64,000 nt of DNA from Burkholderiales bacterium (GTDB taxonomy: Bacteria > Pseudomonadota > Gammaproteobacteria > Burkholderiales > SG8-39), in contig JADLAV010000020.1 in NCBI GenBank assembly GCA_020848075.1, forward strand, positions 150,716 to 214,715. Direction: 5' to 3'. Below the pieces are notes generated by a model. It was not told the DNA's origin. It was given only the letters and a program-made list of their open reading frames with translations, and searched no databases. The position numbers and the translations under genes were made by a program. Below are positions 12,898 through 22,960 of the stretch, one piece after another (position 1 is the first letter of the stretch; the number at the start of each line of letters is the position of its first letter).

Positions 12898-13637
12898 TGC
12901 TGGCGATCATCGGCGGCAGCGGGCTCGCGCAGCTCGCGAGTCTCGAGGCCACGCATCGCAAGGCGGTCCGCACGCCGTACGGCGAGCCGTCGGGGCCGCT
13001 CACGTTCGGCACGATCCGCGGACGCCCCGTGGTGTTCCTCGCGCGCCACGGCTACGGGCACACCATACCGCCGCACGAGGTCAACTATCGCGCGAACGTC
13101 TGGGCGCTGCGGGAGGAGGGCGTCCGTCAGATCGTCGCGGTCGCTTCGGTCGGCGGCGTGCGTGCCGACCTCGGGCCCGGCGTGCTCCTCGCGCCCAACC
13201 AGATCATCGACTACACCTGGGGCCGACGGTCGACCTACTTCGAGGGCGGCGACGTTCCGGTCACGCACATCGACTTCACCCACCCGTATTCCGATGCGTT
13301 GCGCCAGCGGCTCCTCGCGGCCGCGCGCGCCGCCGGCGAGCCGCTGCTCGACGGGGGCGTCTACGCCGCGACCCAGGGTCCGCGCCTGGAAACCGCGGCA
13401 GAGGTCGACCGGATCGAGCGCGACGGCGCCGACGTGATCGGCATGACCGGGATGCCCGAGGCGGCGCTCGCGCGCGAACTCGGCATCGAGTACGCCGCGA
13501 TCGCGGTCGTCGTGAACCATGCCGCCGGCCGGGGCGAGTCGACGGGCGGCATCGCCATGGACCGGATCGAGGCGATGCTGCAGGCGACGATCGGGCGCGC
13601 GCGACGCGTCATCGAGGCGCTGGCGGGGATGCCATGA
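12897..13637 (+). CDS. S-methyl-5'-thioinosine phosphorylase (MTA/MTI phosphorylase family)
   Basis: Phosphorylase of the purine nucleoside phosphorylase/MTAP family (246 aa). It shows [10 protein letters not shown] at the N-terminus, the phosphate-binding [18 protein letters not shown] block, TQGPRLET, and [18 protein letters not shown]. The C-terminal VVNHAAG replaces the Asp-containing adenine-recognition segment of true MTA phosphorylases; in characterised relatives this marks preference for methylthioinosine, giving hypoxanthine. It overlaps hpt by 1 bp and def by 4 bp. An MTA deaminase would be needed upstream and is not in the window. Confidence 0.82.
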   Translation: MLAIIGGSGLAQLASLEATHRKAVRTPYGEPSGPLTFGTIRGRPVVFLARHGYGHTIPPHEVNYRANVWALREEGVRQIVAVASVGGVRADLGPGVLLAPNQIIDYTWGRRSTYFEGGDVPVTHIDFTHPYSDALRQRLLAAARAAGEPLLDGGVYAATQGPRLETAAEVDRIERDGADVIGMTGMPEAALARELGIEYAAIAVVVNHAAGRGESTGGIAMDRIEAMLQATIGRARRVIEALAGMP

Positions 13638-14164
13638 TCCGGCCGGTGCTGCGCATGGGCGACCCGCGCCTGCTCGAGAGGGCGAAGCCGGTGGAGTCGT
13701 TCGACACGCCGGAGTTGCACGCCCTGCTCGCCGACATGCGCGACACGATGACGCATCTCGACGGCGCCGGCCTCGCCGCCCCCCAGATCGGCGTGGGGTT
13801 GCGCGTGGTGATCTTCGGCGTGCAGCGCAACCCTCGGTACCCGGACGCGGAGGAGGTCCCCGATACCGTCCTCATCAACCCGCGCTTGACGCCGGTCGAC
13901 GCGGAAATGGAGGAGGGCTGGGAGGGATGCCTGTCGGTCCCCGGGATGCGCGGGCTCGTCCCGCGCCACTGCCGCCTGCGCTACGAGGGATTCGATGCCG
14001 CCGGCAACCGCGTCGATCGGACGGTCGGGGGCTTCCACGCCCGCGTCGTTCAGCACGAGTGCGACCATCTGGACGGGATTCTCTATCCGATGCGCATCCG
14101 GGACCTCGCGAACTTCGGCTACACCGAGGTGCTCTTTCCGGGGCAACCGGCGCTCGCGGAGTGA
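13634..14164 (+). CDS. def: Peptide deformylase
   Basis: Metal-dependent enzyme removing the formyl group from nascent N-terminal methionine. All three signature motifs are present: [18 protein letters not shown] with the metal-ligand cysteine, and QHECDHLDG with the two ligand histidines and catalytic glutamate. At 176 aa it is of normal length. It overlaps the phosphorylase by 4 bp (ATGA), so it is in the hpt operon rather than beside fmt. This suggests a second or relocated deformylase; whether the genome has another cannot be seen here. Confidence 0.93.
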   Translation: MIRPVLRMGDPRLLERAKPVESFDTPELHALLADMRDTMTHLDGAGLAAPQIGVGLRVVIFGVQRNPRYPDAEEVPDTVLINPRLTPVDAEMEEGWEGCLSVPGMRGLVPRHCRLRYEGFDAAGNRVDRTVGGFHARVVQHECDHLDGILYPMRIRDLANFGYTEVLFPGQPALAE

Positions 14165-14261
14165 GGCGCCCGCACAGTGACGAGCCGGGGGTCGCCGCGC
14201 AGTCCGTCCGGCAGCGGCGGCCCGCATGCGCCATGGCGAGCGCGCTTCTCCCCTGCACGCT

Positions 14262-16844
14262 TCACTGCAGGACAGCGACGAGGTCGTTCTCCAGCTGGAG
14301 CATGGTGCGCTCGCTCGCAAGCGCGTCCCCCGTCACGACGAAGACGTCCTCCGCGCGCTCGCCGAGCGTGACGATCTTCGCCGTATGCAGGCTGATGCGG
14401 TACTCGCTCAGCACGCGGGCGATCGCGTAGAGCAGGCCGGGACGGTCCCCGGCCGTCACCGAGAGCACGTAGTACGGGCCTTTCTCGTCCGGGCGGATGT
14501 GCACCTCGGGGGTCACCGGGAAGTGCTTCAGCTCGCGCGAGATGCGCCCGCGCACCGGCGGCGGCAACGGCGACTGGCGGGCGAGGCGCTCGGCGAGCTC
14601 GTGCTCGATCAGGCTGATCGTCTCGCGGTGCCCGGGTGCGCCGGGTGCTGCGAGGACGAGAAACGTGTCGAGCGCGTACCCGTGCTTCGTCGTGTGGATC
14701 TTGGCGTCGACGATGTTGTACCCGGTCTGCCCGAAGTAGCCGCAGATGCGCGCGAAGAGTTCGGGCTGATCGCGGCAGTAGATCATCACCTGGAAGCCCT
14801 CGCCGATCGGCGAGAGCCGCGCCTTCACGACCGGCGCGACCGGGGTCACGCGGTAGTGCAGATGGCGGGTCTGCCACGCGATCTCCTGCGGCTCGTGCCG
14901 CAGGAAGTAGGCGAGGTCGAGCTCGCGCCAGAGCGCATCGCCGACCTGGTCGGACAGCGCGTACAGACGGAGCAGGCGCAGCGCCTCGGCCTGCTTCGCC
15001 TGCACGTCCTGCTCGAAGCCGACACCGTCGCCGCGCAGCAGCCGCCGCGTCCCTCGCAGCAGATCCTCCAGCAGCTTTCCCTTCCATGCATTCCACACGC
15101 TCGGGCTCGTGCCGCGTATGTCGGCGACGGTCAGCAGGTAGAGCGCGACGAGCCGCCGCTCCGAGCACACGATGCGCGCGAACTCGGCGATCACCGCCGG
15201 ATCCGCGAGATCGCGCTTCTGCGCCACCGCCGACATCGTGAGGTGATGCTCGACGAGGAACGCGACGAGCGCGGCGTCCTCCTCGGCGACGTCGTGCGCG
15301 CGGCAAAAGTGGAGCGCGTCGATGCGGCCCAGCCGGGAGTGATCGCCGCCGCGCCCTTTCGCGATGTCGTGGAAGATCGCGGCCACGTAGAGGGCCCACG
15401 GCCGATCGAAGTCCGCAATCAGCCGGCTACAGAGCGGGTATTCGTGCGCGTGCTCCATCATGGTGAAGCGCCGCAGGTTGCGCACGACCTGCAGGATGTG
15501 CTGATCCACGGTGTACACGTGGTACAGGTCGTGCTGCATCTGGCCGACGATGCGCCCGAAGGCCGGCAGATAGCGGCCGAGAATCCCGTACTGGTTCATG
15601 CGGCGCAGCTCGTGCACGACGCCGCGCGGCTGTTGCAGAAACTCCAAAAAGCGCGCGCGGTTGGCGGGGTCGTGCCGGAACGATGCGTCCACGCGTCGCT
15701 GCGCGCGCCACAGCGCGCGCAGCGTGACCGCGGTCATTCCCTTGAGCTCGGAGTGATCCTGCATCAGGCGGAAGCATTCCAGGACGGCGGCGGGCTCGCG
15801 CTCGAAGACGTCCGGGTCGCGGGCGTCGAGCAGCTCGCGTGCGCTCTGGAAGCGCTCGTTGATGATCTCGGGCCGCACGTCGGCCGCGGGGAAGATCGCC
15901 GCACCGAGGTTCTGCAGGAGGATCGTGTTCAGCTGCGTGACCGCCTTCGCGGTCCGGTAATAACGCTGCATCAACGCCTCGCTCGGGCGCTTGGTCCCCG
16001 ATGGGCGGACGTCGAACGCGCGCGCCAGGGCATCCTGATGGTCGAAGAGGATGCGATCCTCGCGGCGTCCGGCGAGCAGGTGGAGACGGATGCGCGCGTT
16101 GCGCAGCAGATCCGCGTGCCGCTTCAGCTGTCGCGCTTCCGCGGTCGTGATCAGTCCGCGGCGTGCGAGCGCGACCCAGTCGCGCCCGAGATCGGCGGCG
16201 CGGCTCACCCACAGGATGACCTGGAGGTCGCGCAGACCGCCCGGCGACTCCTTGAGGTTCGGCTCGAGGCTGTAGGGCGTGTCCTGGAACTTCTCGTGGC
16301 GCTGCTCCTGCTCGAGGCGCTTCGCCTTGAAGAACCGCTGCACGTCGAGGCCGCTTCGCACGGCGTGCTCGAGCCCGTCGAACGTGGCGCGGCTGCCACC
16401 GAGGAGGCGTGCCTCGAGCAGCGTCGTCTGGATCGTGATGTCCTTCGCCGCCTCCTCGGTGCACTCGGAGACGGTGCGAACGCTGTGTCCGATCTGCAGT
16501 CCGACGTCCCAGAGCCGGCCGACGAAGACCTCGACCGCGCGCCGTCCGGACGCGTCGGGTGCGCCCGGGAGCAGCACGAGGAGATCCACGTCGGAGTGCG
16601 GGTACAGCTCGCCGCGCCCGTATCCGCCCACCGCGACGAGCGCCGATCCGGGAGGGAGCGACGCGTCGCGCCATAAGCTCGCCAGGATGCCGTCCACGAG
16701 CCGGCGATGGCCCTGCAGGAACCGTCCTGCGTTCGCGTCCTGCGCGTAGGCTGCCCGCAGAGCGTCGCGGCCCGCCTTGAGCCGCTGCCGCGTGGTCGCG
16801 ATCGCATCGGGCGGCGCGGTGGGTGCCGGCGCTGAAATCCTCAT
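14262..16844 (-). CDS. glnD: Bifunctional PII uridylyltransferase/uridylyl-removing enzyme
   Basis: Senses glutamine and uridylylates or deuridylylates PII proteins, controlling nitrogen assimilation. The 860-aa protein has the nucleotidyltransferase motif GGYGRGELYPHSDVDLL (from residue 73; D85 and D87 bind metal), a GlnD adapter region, an HD hydrolase domain around FHDIAKGRGGDHS, and two C-terminal ACT domains that bind glutamine. Length is usual. It is downstream of map on the minus strand (108-bp gap) and convergent with def. Confidence 0.95.
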   Translation of the reverse strand: MRISAPAPTAPPDAIATTRQRLKAGRDALRAAYAQDANAGRFLQGHRRLVDGILASLWRDASLPPGSALVAVGGYGRGELYPHSDVDLLVLLPGAPDASGRRAVEVFVGRLWDVGLQIGHSVRTVSECTEEAAKDITIQTTLLEARLLGGSRATFDGLEHAVRSGLDVQRFFKAKRLEQEQRHEKFQDTPYSLEPNLKESPGGLRDLQVILWVSRAADLGRDWVALARRGLITTAEARQLKRHADLLRNARIRLHLLAGRREDRILFDHQDALARAFDVRPSGTKRPSEALMQRYYRTAKAVTQLNTILLQNLGAAIFPAADVRPEIINERFQSARELLDARDPDVFEREPAAVLECFRLMQDHSELKGMTAVTLRALWRAQRRVDASFRHDPANRARFLEFLQQPRGVVHELRRMNQYGILGRYLPAFGRIVGQMQHDLYHVYTVDQHILQVVRNLRRFTMMEHAHEYPLCSRLIADFDRPWALYVAAIFHDIAKGRGGDHSRLGRIDALHFCRAHDVAEEDAALVAFLVEHHLTMSAVAQKRDLADPAVIAEFARIVCSERRLVALYLLTVADIRGTSPSVWNAWKGKLLEDLLRGTRRLLRGDGVGFEQDVQAKQAEALRLLRLYALSDQVGDALWRELDLAYFLRHEPQEIAWQTRHLHYRVTPVAPVVKARLSPIGEGFQVMIYCRDQPELFARICGYFGQTGYNIVDAKIHTTKHGYALDTFLVLAAPGAPGHRETISLIEHELAERLARQSPLPPPVRGRISRELKHFPVTPEVHIRPDEKGPYYVLSVTAGDRPGLLYAIARVLSEYRISLHTAKIVTLGERAEDVFVVTGDALASERTMLQLENDLVAVLQ

Positions 16845-16952
16845 CGCGGGCGACCGGTCCGCGCCACGGCCGGGGGGTGCGCGATCGGCATCATGCGGTA
16901 CATCCGGCGGTTGCTGATACGGCGTCCTCGCGCGCCGCCCGGCGCCCAGCGG

Positions 16953-17759
16953 TCACGCGGCAGCGAGATGCCGGGGAATCGGGGGCGCACCGGCCGAGGC
17001 GGTCAGCACCTCGAACCCGGACTCGGTCACCAGCACGGTGTGCTCCCATTGCGCCGAGAGGCTGTGGTCCTTCGTCACGATGGTCCATCCGTCGGCGAGC
17101 TCGCGGATCGCGGAGCGTCCCGCATTGATCATGGGCTCGATCGTGAAGATCATGCCGGGCTCGAGCCGCAGGCCGGTGCCCGGACGGCCATAGTGCAGGA
17201 CTTGAGGCTCCTCGTGGAATTTGCGGCCGATGCCATGACCGCAGAATTCGCGCACGACGCTGTAGCCGTGGCCTTCGGCGTGCCGCTGGATCGCGGCACC
17301 GATGTCCCCGAGGTTGGCGCCCGCCCGAACGGCGAGGATCCCGAGCCACATGCATTCGAACGTGACGTCGACCAGACGCCGGGCCTGGATCGACGGCTCG
17401 CCGACGCAGAACATCCGGCTGCTGTCGCCGTGGTACCCATCCTTGATGACCGTGATGTCGATGTTCAGAATGTCGCCGCCCTTGAGCACCCGGTCACCGG
17501 GGATGCCGTGGCACACCTGGTGGTTGACCGAGGTGCAGATCGACTTCGGGAACGGCTTGTACCCCGGGGGTGCATAGTTGAGCGGGGCAGGCACCGTCCC
17601 CTGCTCCTGGACCATGTAGTCGTGACAGAGCCGGTCGAGCTCTTCGGTGCTGATCCCGGCCCGGACATGGGGTCCGATGAAATCAAGGACTTCTCCGGCG
17701 AGACGGCCCGCCAGGCGCATGCGCTCGATCTCCTCGGCGCTCTTCGGAACGACAGCCAT
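16953..17759 (-). CDS. map: Methionine aminopeptidase, type I
   Basis: Removes initiator methionine from nascent proteins. The 268-aa protein has the pita-bread fold with the metal-ligand signatures: HGIPGD, the Asp pair in NIDITVIKDGYHGDSSRMF, GHGIGRKFHEEP, and MIFTIEPMIN. I chose ATG 17759 (MAVVPKSAEEIERMR), the family start; the longer reading adds 20 atypical residues. It is transcribed away from rpsB, with glnD downstream. Confidence 0.95.
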   Translation of the reverse strand: MAVVPKSAEEIERMRLAGRLAGEVLDFIGPHVRAGISTEELDRLCHDYMVQEQGTVPAPLNYAPPGYKPFPKSICTSVNHQVCHGIPGDRVLKGGDILNIDITVIKDGYHGDSSRMFCVGEPSIQARRLVDVTFECMWLGILAVRAGANLGDIGAAIQRHAEGHGYSVVREFCGHGIGRKFHEEPQVLHYGRPGTGLRLEPGMIFTIEPMINAGRSAIRELADGWTIVTKDHSLSAQWEHTVLVTESGFEVLTASAGAPPIPRHLAAA

Positions 17760-17891
17760 CGGCAAATGAGAAGCCTTCAAAAAACAAAAAAGGATAAGCG
17801 ATGCATCCCGTGCTGGCAATTTCGGACCGCCCGAGCCGGGCGCGAATGCGCTGGCGGGCCTGCCATAATTTCCTGTAACTGAAGGAAATTC

Positions 17892-17921
17892 TTGAGACTG
17901 CCCCCTCCCGTGTGCTAATAT
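17892..17921 (+). promoter_or_regulatory. Strong sigma70 promoter upstream of rpsB
   Basis: TTGAGA at 17892-17897, an 18-bp spacer and TAATAT at 17916-17921, with an extended -10 TGTGC just before it. Transcription would begin near 17928, leaving a leader of about 170 nt before rpsB. Such leaders in proteobacteria bind excess S2 to repress rpsB-tsf translation. Confidence 0.7.
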
Positions 17922-18028
17922 TTACGGCTGTTCTGCTTGGCAGGACCCGGTAGGGGGCGAAGCGCGCGCGATGCGTTGCCTGCCGCCTCTGCTCCGGTAA
18001 CTCTCCCGCGCGCCGACGTAGGGTGCCG

Positions 18029-18048
18029 GGCCGGCGCTTGCGCCGGCC
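18029..18048 (+). promoter_or_regulatory. GC-rich hairpin in the rpsB leader
   Basis: GGCCGGCGC, TT, GCGCCGGCC: a perfect 9-bp inverted repeat about 50 nt before the rpsB ATG. There is no U-tract after it, so it is not a terminator. It is a plausible structural part of the S2 autoregulatory leader, but I cannot fold the full leader here. Confidence 0.5.
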
Positions 18049-18096
18049 GGTGAACACGGGCGCGACGGCAGTCGACAACCCTATGCGGAGAAGCGA

Positions 18097-18849
18097 ATGT
18101 CCACGACCATGCGTCAGATGCTGGAGGCCGGGGTGCACTTCGGCCATCAGACCCGGTTCTGGAATCCGAAGATGGCACCGTACATCTTCGGCCACCGGAA
18201 CAAGATCCACATCATCAACCTCGAGCAGACCCTCGTGATGTACAACGGGGCGACCAAGTTCGTGCGCAACCTCGCGGCGAACAAGGGCGTGATCCTGTTC
18301 GTCGGGACCAAGCGGCAGGCGCGCGAGATCGTGCATGAGGAGGCGCAGCGCTGCGGCATGCCGTACGTCGACTACCGCTGGCTCGGCGGCATGCTCACCA
18401 ATTTCAAGACCGTGCGTCAATCGATCAAGCGGCTGAAGGAGATGGAGCAGATGATCGAGGATGGCTCGATCGAGCGGATGCCGAAGAAGGAAGCGCTGCA
18501 CTTCCAGCGCGAGCTCGTCAAGCTGAACCGCAGCCTGGGCGGGATCAAGATCCTGGACCGGTTGCCCGATGCGCTGTTCGTGGTGGACGTCGGGTACCAG
18601 AAGGGCGCCGTCTCGGAGGCGAAGAAGCTCGGCATCCCGGTCGTCGCCGTCGTCGATACGAACAACTCGCCCGACGGCGTTGCCCACGTGATTCCGGGCA
18701 ACGACGACTCGAGTCGCGCGATCCGGCTCTACGCGCGCGGCATCGCCGACGCGGTGCTGGAGGGACGCACGCAGTCGGTGCAGGAGATCGTCGCCGCGGG
18801 CGCGGACGAGTTCGTGGAGGTCGAGGAGGGCGCGGGCGAGGGGGCGTAG
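18097..18849 (+). CDS. rpsB: Small ribosomal subunit protein uS2
   Basis: Ribosomal protein of the 30S subunit (250 aa) starting [18 protein letters not shown], the classic S2 opening. [28 protein letters not shown] and [11 protein letters not shown] are all typical. The acidic C-terminus ([13 protein letters not shown]) is common in S2. It heads the long translation/envelope cluster and is separated from tsf by an intercistronic terminator-like hairpin. Confidence 0.97.
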   Translation: MSTTMRQMLEAGVHFGHQTRFWNPKMAPYIFGHRNKIHIINLEQTLVMYNGATKFVRNLAANKGVILFVGTKRQAREIVHEEAQRCGMPYVDYRWLGGMLTNFKTVRQSIKRLKEMEQMIEDGSIERMPKKEALHFQRELVKLNRSLGGIKILDRLPDALFVVDVGYQKGAVSEAKKLGIPVVAVVDTNNSPDGVAHVIPGNDDSSRAIRLYARGIADAVLEGRTQSVQEIVAAGADEFVEVEEGAGEGA

Positions 18850-18870
18850 CAATGGCCCCGACGCGATCCG

Positions 18871-18894
18871 AAGGGGCGCAGAGCCCCTTTTTTT
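18871..18894 (+). terminator. Rho-independent terminator/attenuator between rpsB and tsf
   Basis: AAGGGGC, a GCAGA loop, GCCCCTT, followed by a run of T residues to 18894. It is a textbook intrinsic terminator 22 bp after the rpsB stop. tsf lies only about 100 bp on with no obvious promoter, so it probably works as a partial terminator that lowers tsf expression relative to rpsB. Confidence 0.8.
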
Positions 18895-18991
18895 CAAGCG
18901 AGGCGCGCCGGCGTCGCGCGCGCGCACCGGCACCGGCCGGAGCCGCGCGGCCGGAACGAGCGCGGCCCGATGGCCGCTGACAGGAGCAGGT

Positions 18992-19870
18992 ATGGCAGAC
19001 ATCACCGCCGCCATGGTGAAGGAACTGCGCGAGGCCACCGGCCTCGGCATGATGGAATGCAAGAGGGCGCTCGAGGAAGCGGGCGGCGACATGCGCAAGG
19101 CAGAGGATCTGCTGCGCGTGAGGAGCGGGGCGAAAGCGAGCAAGGCGGCCGGCCGGATCGCATCCGAGGGCGTCATCGGCATGTATGTCTCGCCCGACGC
19201 GCGGCTGGGAGCGATGGTCGAGCTCAACTGCGAGACCGATTTCGTCGCGAAGAACGAGGATTTCCTCGCGTTTGCCCGCGGGCTCGCGGAACTCGTCGCC
19301 CGCGAGAACCCGGCTGACGTCGCGGCGCTCGCCGGGCTCGCGCTCGACGGCGTCACGGTCGAAGCGCGGCGGCAGGCGCTCGTGCAGAAGATCGGCGAGA
19401 ACCTGGCCATCCGGCGCTTTCACCGCATCGCGACGCCGGCGCGGATCGCCCACTACGTGCACGGCGTGAAGATCGGCGTGATGGTCGAGTACGACGGGCC
19501 CGACGAGATCGGCAAGGACCTCGCGCTGCACATCGCGTTCGCCAAGCCGCAGTACGCCTCCAGGGCGGACGTGCCGGCGGACGTGCTTGCCCGTGAACGC
19601 GAAGTGCTCCAGGCGCGGGCGAGGGAGTCGGGCAAGCCAGCCGAGATCGCGGCCAAGATGGTCGAGGGCGGGCTCGCCAAGTTCCTGAACGAGATCACGC
19701 TGCTCGGGCAGCCGTTCGTGAAGGACGACAAGCAATCGGTCGAGAAGGTGCTCGCCGCGCGCAAGACGCGGCTGCTCTCCTACCGCTTCTTCGTCGTCGG
19801 CGAAGGGCTGGAGAAGAAATCCAGCGACTTTGCGGCCGAGGTCATGGCACAGGCCGGAATGGCGCGATGA
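18992..19870 (+). CDS. tsf: Translation elongation factor Ts
   Basis: Guanine nucleotide exchange factor for EF-Tu (292 aa). The N-terminal UBA-like module has [20 protein letters not shown]. The TDFVAKN core motif, which inserts into EF-Tu, appears near residue 82 as [11 protein letters not shown]. Length matches E. coli EF-Ts (283 aa). A good GGAGCAGG ribosome-binding site precedes the ATG. It overlaps pyrH by 4 bp (ATGA). Confidence 0.96.
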   Translation: MADITAAMVKELREATGLGMMECKRALEEAGGDMRKAEDLLRVRSGAKASKAAGRIASEGVIGMYVSPDARLGAMVELNCETDFVAKNEDFLAFARGLAELVARENPADVAALAGLALDGVTVEARRQALVQKIGENLAIRRFHRIATPARIAHYVHGVKIGVMVEYDGPDEIGKDLALHIAFAKPQYASRADVPADVLAREREVLQARARESGKPAEIAAKMVEGGLAKFLNEITLLGQPFVKDDKQSVEKVLAARKTRLLSYRFFVVGEGLEKKSSDFAAEVMAQAGMAR

Positions 19871-20583
19871 GCGCTCCGCGCTACAAGCGCATCCTGCTCA
19901 AGCTGTCGGGGGAAGCCCTGATGGGCGAGGACGCGTTCGGCATCAACCGGCAGACGATCGAGACGATCGTCGCCGAGGTCGCCGTGGTGGCCGAGCTCGG
20001 CGTCGAGATCGGAATCGTGATCGGCGGGGGGAACATCTTTCGCGGCGTCGCGCTCGGAGCGGCGGGCATGGACCGGGCGACCGCGGACTACATGGGCATG
20101 CTCGCCACGGTCATGAACGCGCTCGCGCTCGGGGACGTGATGCGCCAGCGCGGCCTGACCGCGCGGGTGCAGTCCGCGATCAACATCGAGCAGGTCGTGG
20201 AGCCGTACATCCGCCCGAAGGCGATCCGCTATCTCGAAGAGGGGAAGATAGTCATCTTCGCCGCGGGAACCGGGAACCCGTTCTTCACGACCGACACCGC
20301 GGCCGCGCTGCGCGGCAGCGAGATCGGCGCCGAAGTCATGCTGAAGGCGACCAAGGTCGACGGCGTGTACACCGCCGACCCGAAGCTCGACCCCGGCGCC
20401 CGCCGGTACGAGCGGGTGAGCTTCGACGAGGCGATCGCGCGCAACCTGCGCGTCATGGACGCGACCGCGCTCGCGCTCTGCCGCGACCAGCGGCTCCCGG
20501 TCATGGTCTTCAGCATCAACAAGCGTGGCGCGCTCAAGCGCGCGGTGCTCGGCGAGAGCGAAGGCACGCTCGTGCACCTGTAG
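19867..20583 (+). CDS. pyrH: UMP kinase
   Basis: Phosphorylates UMP to UDP with ATP; a hexameric amino-acid-kinase-fold enzyme specific to bacteria. The 238-aa protein begins [15 protein letters not shown] and has the IGGGNIFRG loop, the [16 protein letters not shown] block and the [10 protein letters not shown] segment, all canonical. Translationally coupled to tsf by a 4-bp overlap and followed by frr after 35 bp. Confidence 0.96.
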   Translation: MSAPRYKRILLKLSGEALMGEDAFGINRQTIETIVAEVAVVAELGVEIGIVIGGGNIFRGVALGAAGMDRATADYMGMLATVMNALALGDVMRQRGLTARVQSAINIEQVVEPYIRPKAIRYLEEGKIVIFAAGTGNPFFTTDTAAALRGSEIGAEVMLKATKVDGVYTADPKLDPGARRYERVSFDEAIARNLRVMDATALALCRDQRLPVMVFSINKRGALKRAVLGESEGTLVHL

Positions 20584-20618
20584 GCAGACTCGTCCCACCG
20601 GGGTGGGGAGGGAGACTC

Positions 20619-21179
20619 ATGGACATCGCGTCAATCCGCAAGACCACCGAGCAGAAGATGCAGAAGTCGATCGAGGCGCTCAAGACCGACCTGTCGAAGG
20701 TGCGCACCGGGCGTGCGCACACGGGCCTCCTCGATCACATCCAGGTCGACTACTACGGCAATCCGACGCCGCTCAACCAGGTCGCGAATCTGACGCTGAT
20801 CGACGCGCGGACGATCGGCGTGGCGCCCTGGGACAAGAAGATGGCGTCCGCGATCGAGAGGGCGATCCGCGAGTCCGACCTGGGGCTCAATCCGGCGACG
20901 CAAGGCGACCTCGTGCGGGTGCCGATGCCCGCGCTGACCGAGGAGCGCCGCAAGGAGCTGATCAAGGTCGTGCGGCACGAGGCCGAGAATGCGCGGGTCG
21001 CGGTACGCAACCTCCGCCGCGACGCGATTCACAATCTCAAGGAGCTGCTCAAGGCCAAGACCGTTTCGGAGGATCAGGAGCGGCGCGCCCAGGACGACGT
21101 GCAGAAGCTCACCGACCGCTTCGTTGCGGAGATCGACAAGGTGCTGCAGCAGAAGGAAGCCGACCTGATGGCGGTCTAG
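20619..21179 (+). CDS. frr: Ribosome recycling factor
   Basis: Splits post-termination ribosomes together with EF-G. The 186-aa protein has the expected length and the motifs [27 protein letters not shown] and [13 protein letters not shown] of the three-helix domain I, with the family's internal beta domain. Start ATG 20619 follows a GGGAGGGAG ribosome-binding site. Position between pyrH and uppS is the standard order. Confidence 0.97.
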   Translation: MDIASIRKTTEQKMQKSIEALKTDLSKVRTGRAHTGLLDHIQVDYYGNPTPLNQVANLTLIDARTIGVAPWDKKMASAIERAIRESDLGLNPATQGDLVRVPMPALTEERRKELIKVVRHEAENARVAVRNLRRDAIHNLKELLKAKTVSEDQERRAQDDVQKLTDRFVAEIDKVLQQKEADLMAV

Positions 21180-21207
21180 GACTGCGCGGAAACCGCGAAG
21201 GGGAACC

Positions 21208-22044
21208 ATGTTCAATAGCTCGACCGAGGTTGTGCCGGCGCCGCGCGTGGTGCCGCGGCACGTGGCGATCATCATGGACGGCAACGGCCGCTGGGCGAGG
21301 GCCCGGTTCCTGCCACGGGTCGCGGGGCACCGCCGTGGCCTCGAGGCGGTCCGCGAGACCGTGAAGGGCTGCGTCGAGCGCGGGGTCGAGTTCCTCACGC
21401 TGTTCGCGTTCAGCTCGGAGAACTGGCGGCGCCCGGCCGACGAGGTGTCGGTGCTCCAGCAGCTCTTCCGCCTCGCGCTCGAGCAGGAGGTCTCGAAGCT
21501 GCACGAAACCGGCATCCGCCTGCGGGTGATCGGCGATCTTGCGCCGTTCGGCGAGACGATCGCTGCGCTCGTGCGCAAGGCCGAGGCGTTGACCGCCGGC
21601 AACTCGCGCCTCACGCTGTCCATCGCGGCGAACTACGGCGGGCGCTGGGATCTGATGCAGGCGATCAACCGCATGACGCGCGAGCCACACCCGGACGCGA
21701 CCGACTACAGCGAGCAGGATCTCGCGCGCTACCTCGCCATGAGCTACGCACCGGAGCCCGACCTCTTCGTCCGCACCGGCGGCGAGCAGCGGATCAGCAA
21801 CTTCCTGCTGTGGCAGCTCGCCTACACCGAGCTGTACTTCACGCCGACGCTGTGGCCGGACTTCGGTCTCGGCGCGCTCGACGAGGCGATTGCCTCGTAC
21901 CGGAGCCGGGAGCGCCGCTTCGGGCGCACCAGCGACCAGATCCTCGCGGCAGCCGGCGCGGCGCCGCAAGAGCGGCACGCCGACGGCCAGGCGGCCGCGG
22001 AGGATCCCCAGGAAGCGGCGGTATCACGGCGACGGCAGGCTTGA
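21208..22044 (+). CDS. uppS: Undecaprenyl diphosphate synthase
   Basis: Condenses isopentenyl units onto farnesyl diphosphate to make the C55 lipid carrier for peptidoglycan and O-antigen. The 278-aa cis-prenyltransferase has [13 protein letters not shown] with catalytic D24, the [11 protein letters not shown] motif, and the C-terminal [17 protein letters not shown] signature. It extends about 25 residues past the usual end with a hydrophilic tail. A GGGGAA ribosome-binding site precedes it; cdsA follows after 24 bp. Confidence 0.95.
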   Translation: MFNSSTEVVPAPRVVPRHVAIIMDGNGRWARARFLPRVAGHRRGLEAVRETVKGCVERGVEFLTLFAFSSENWRRPADEVSVLQQLFRLALEQEVSKLHETGIRLRVIGDLAPFGETIAALVRKAEALTAGNSRLTLSIAANYGGRWDLMQAINRMTREPHPDATDYSEQDLARYLAMSYAPEPDLFVRTGGEQRISNFLLWQLAYTELYFTPTLWPDFGLGALDEAIASYRSRERRFGRTSDQILAAAGAAPQERHADGQAAAEDPQEAAVSRRRQA

Positions 22045-22068
22045 CCGATCCCGCCCGGCGCGTCGCGC

Positions 22069-22902
22069 ATGCTCCGAACGCGGGTCCTGACCGCCCTCGT
22101 CCTCGCCGCGGCGCTGGTGGCCGCCCTGTACGGCCTGCCACCCGCGGGCTGGACCGCGCTCGCCCTGCTTCTGCTCGGCCTCGCCGCCTGGGAGTGGTGG
22201 GGACTCGCACGGAATCCACGGCTTGGACGGCTCGCGTACACGCTCGCCGTCGCCGGGTTCGGCGCCATTCTCGTCTGGACCCTCGGCCTCTGGACCGGCC
22301 GCCCGGGTGCGCTCATGCTCTACCCGGCCTATGGCGTTGCCATGCTCTTCTGGGTGGTCGGGGTTCCGCTCTGGCTCCATGCCCTGCCGCCGGCGCCGCC
22401 GGCCCGCATCGTGCTGGCGGTCGGGGTGATCGTGCTCGTCCCGACGTTTCTCGCGCTCGTCCAGCTGCGGAACATTCATCCCGCTGCGCTCCTGCTGTCG
22501 ATGGGGGTGGTCTGGATCGCGGACATCGCGGCATATTTTGCCGGGCGCCGTTTCGGAAAGCGCAAGCTCGCGCCGAAGGTGAGCCCGGGCAAGACCTGGG
22601 CGGGCTTCTACGGCGCCCTGGCCGCCGCCGGAGTCTACGGACTCGCGTGGGCCGGCTGGGCCCCGCTGTATGTGCCGCCCCTCGCGCGGGACGTTCCGGG
22701 TACGCCGCTCTGGATGCTTCTCCTCGTCGAGGTACTCGCTATTCTGGCCGCGCTCGGCGATCTTTTCGAGTCGGCCTTGAAACGGCAGGCGGGAGTCAAG
22801 GACAGCGGGCGCCTGCTGCCCGGACACGGCGGCGTGCTCGACCGGATCGATGCCCTCACCGCGGCCCTGCCGGCAGCGGCGCTTGCATGGATGATGGGAT
22901 GA
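22069..22902 (+). CDS. cdsA: Phosphatidate cytidylyltransferase
   Basis: Polytopic inner-membrane enzyme forming CDP-diacylglycerol from CTP and phosphatidate, the entry to phospholipid synthesis. The 277-aa protein shows about eight hydrophobic segments and the family signature near the C-terminus, [35 protein letters not shown] earlier in the chain is also conserved. Standard position between uppS and dxr. Confidence 0.94.
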   Translation: MLRTRVLTALVLAAALVAALYGLPPAGWTALALLLLGLAAWEWWGLARNPRLGRLAYTLAVAGFGAILVWTLGLWTGRPGALMLYPAYGVAMLFWVVGVPLWLHALPPAPPARIVLAVGVIVLVPTFLALVQLRNIHPAALLLSMGVVWIADIAAYFAGRRFGKRKLAPKVSPGKTWAGFYGALAAAGVYGLAWAGWAPLYVPPLARDVPGTPLWMLLLVEVLAILAALGDLFESALKRQAGVKDSGRLLPGHGGVLDRIDALTAALPAAALAWMMG

Positions 22903-22960
22903 GGTCGCCAGCCCGGCGCGAGGCTGGGCTCGCGGGCGCGCGCCCAACGAGAATCGCCCG

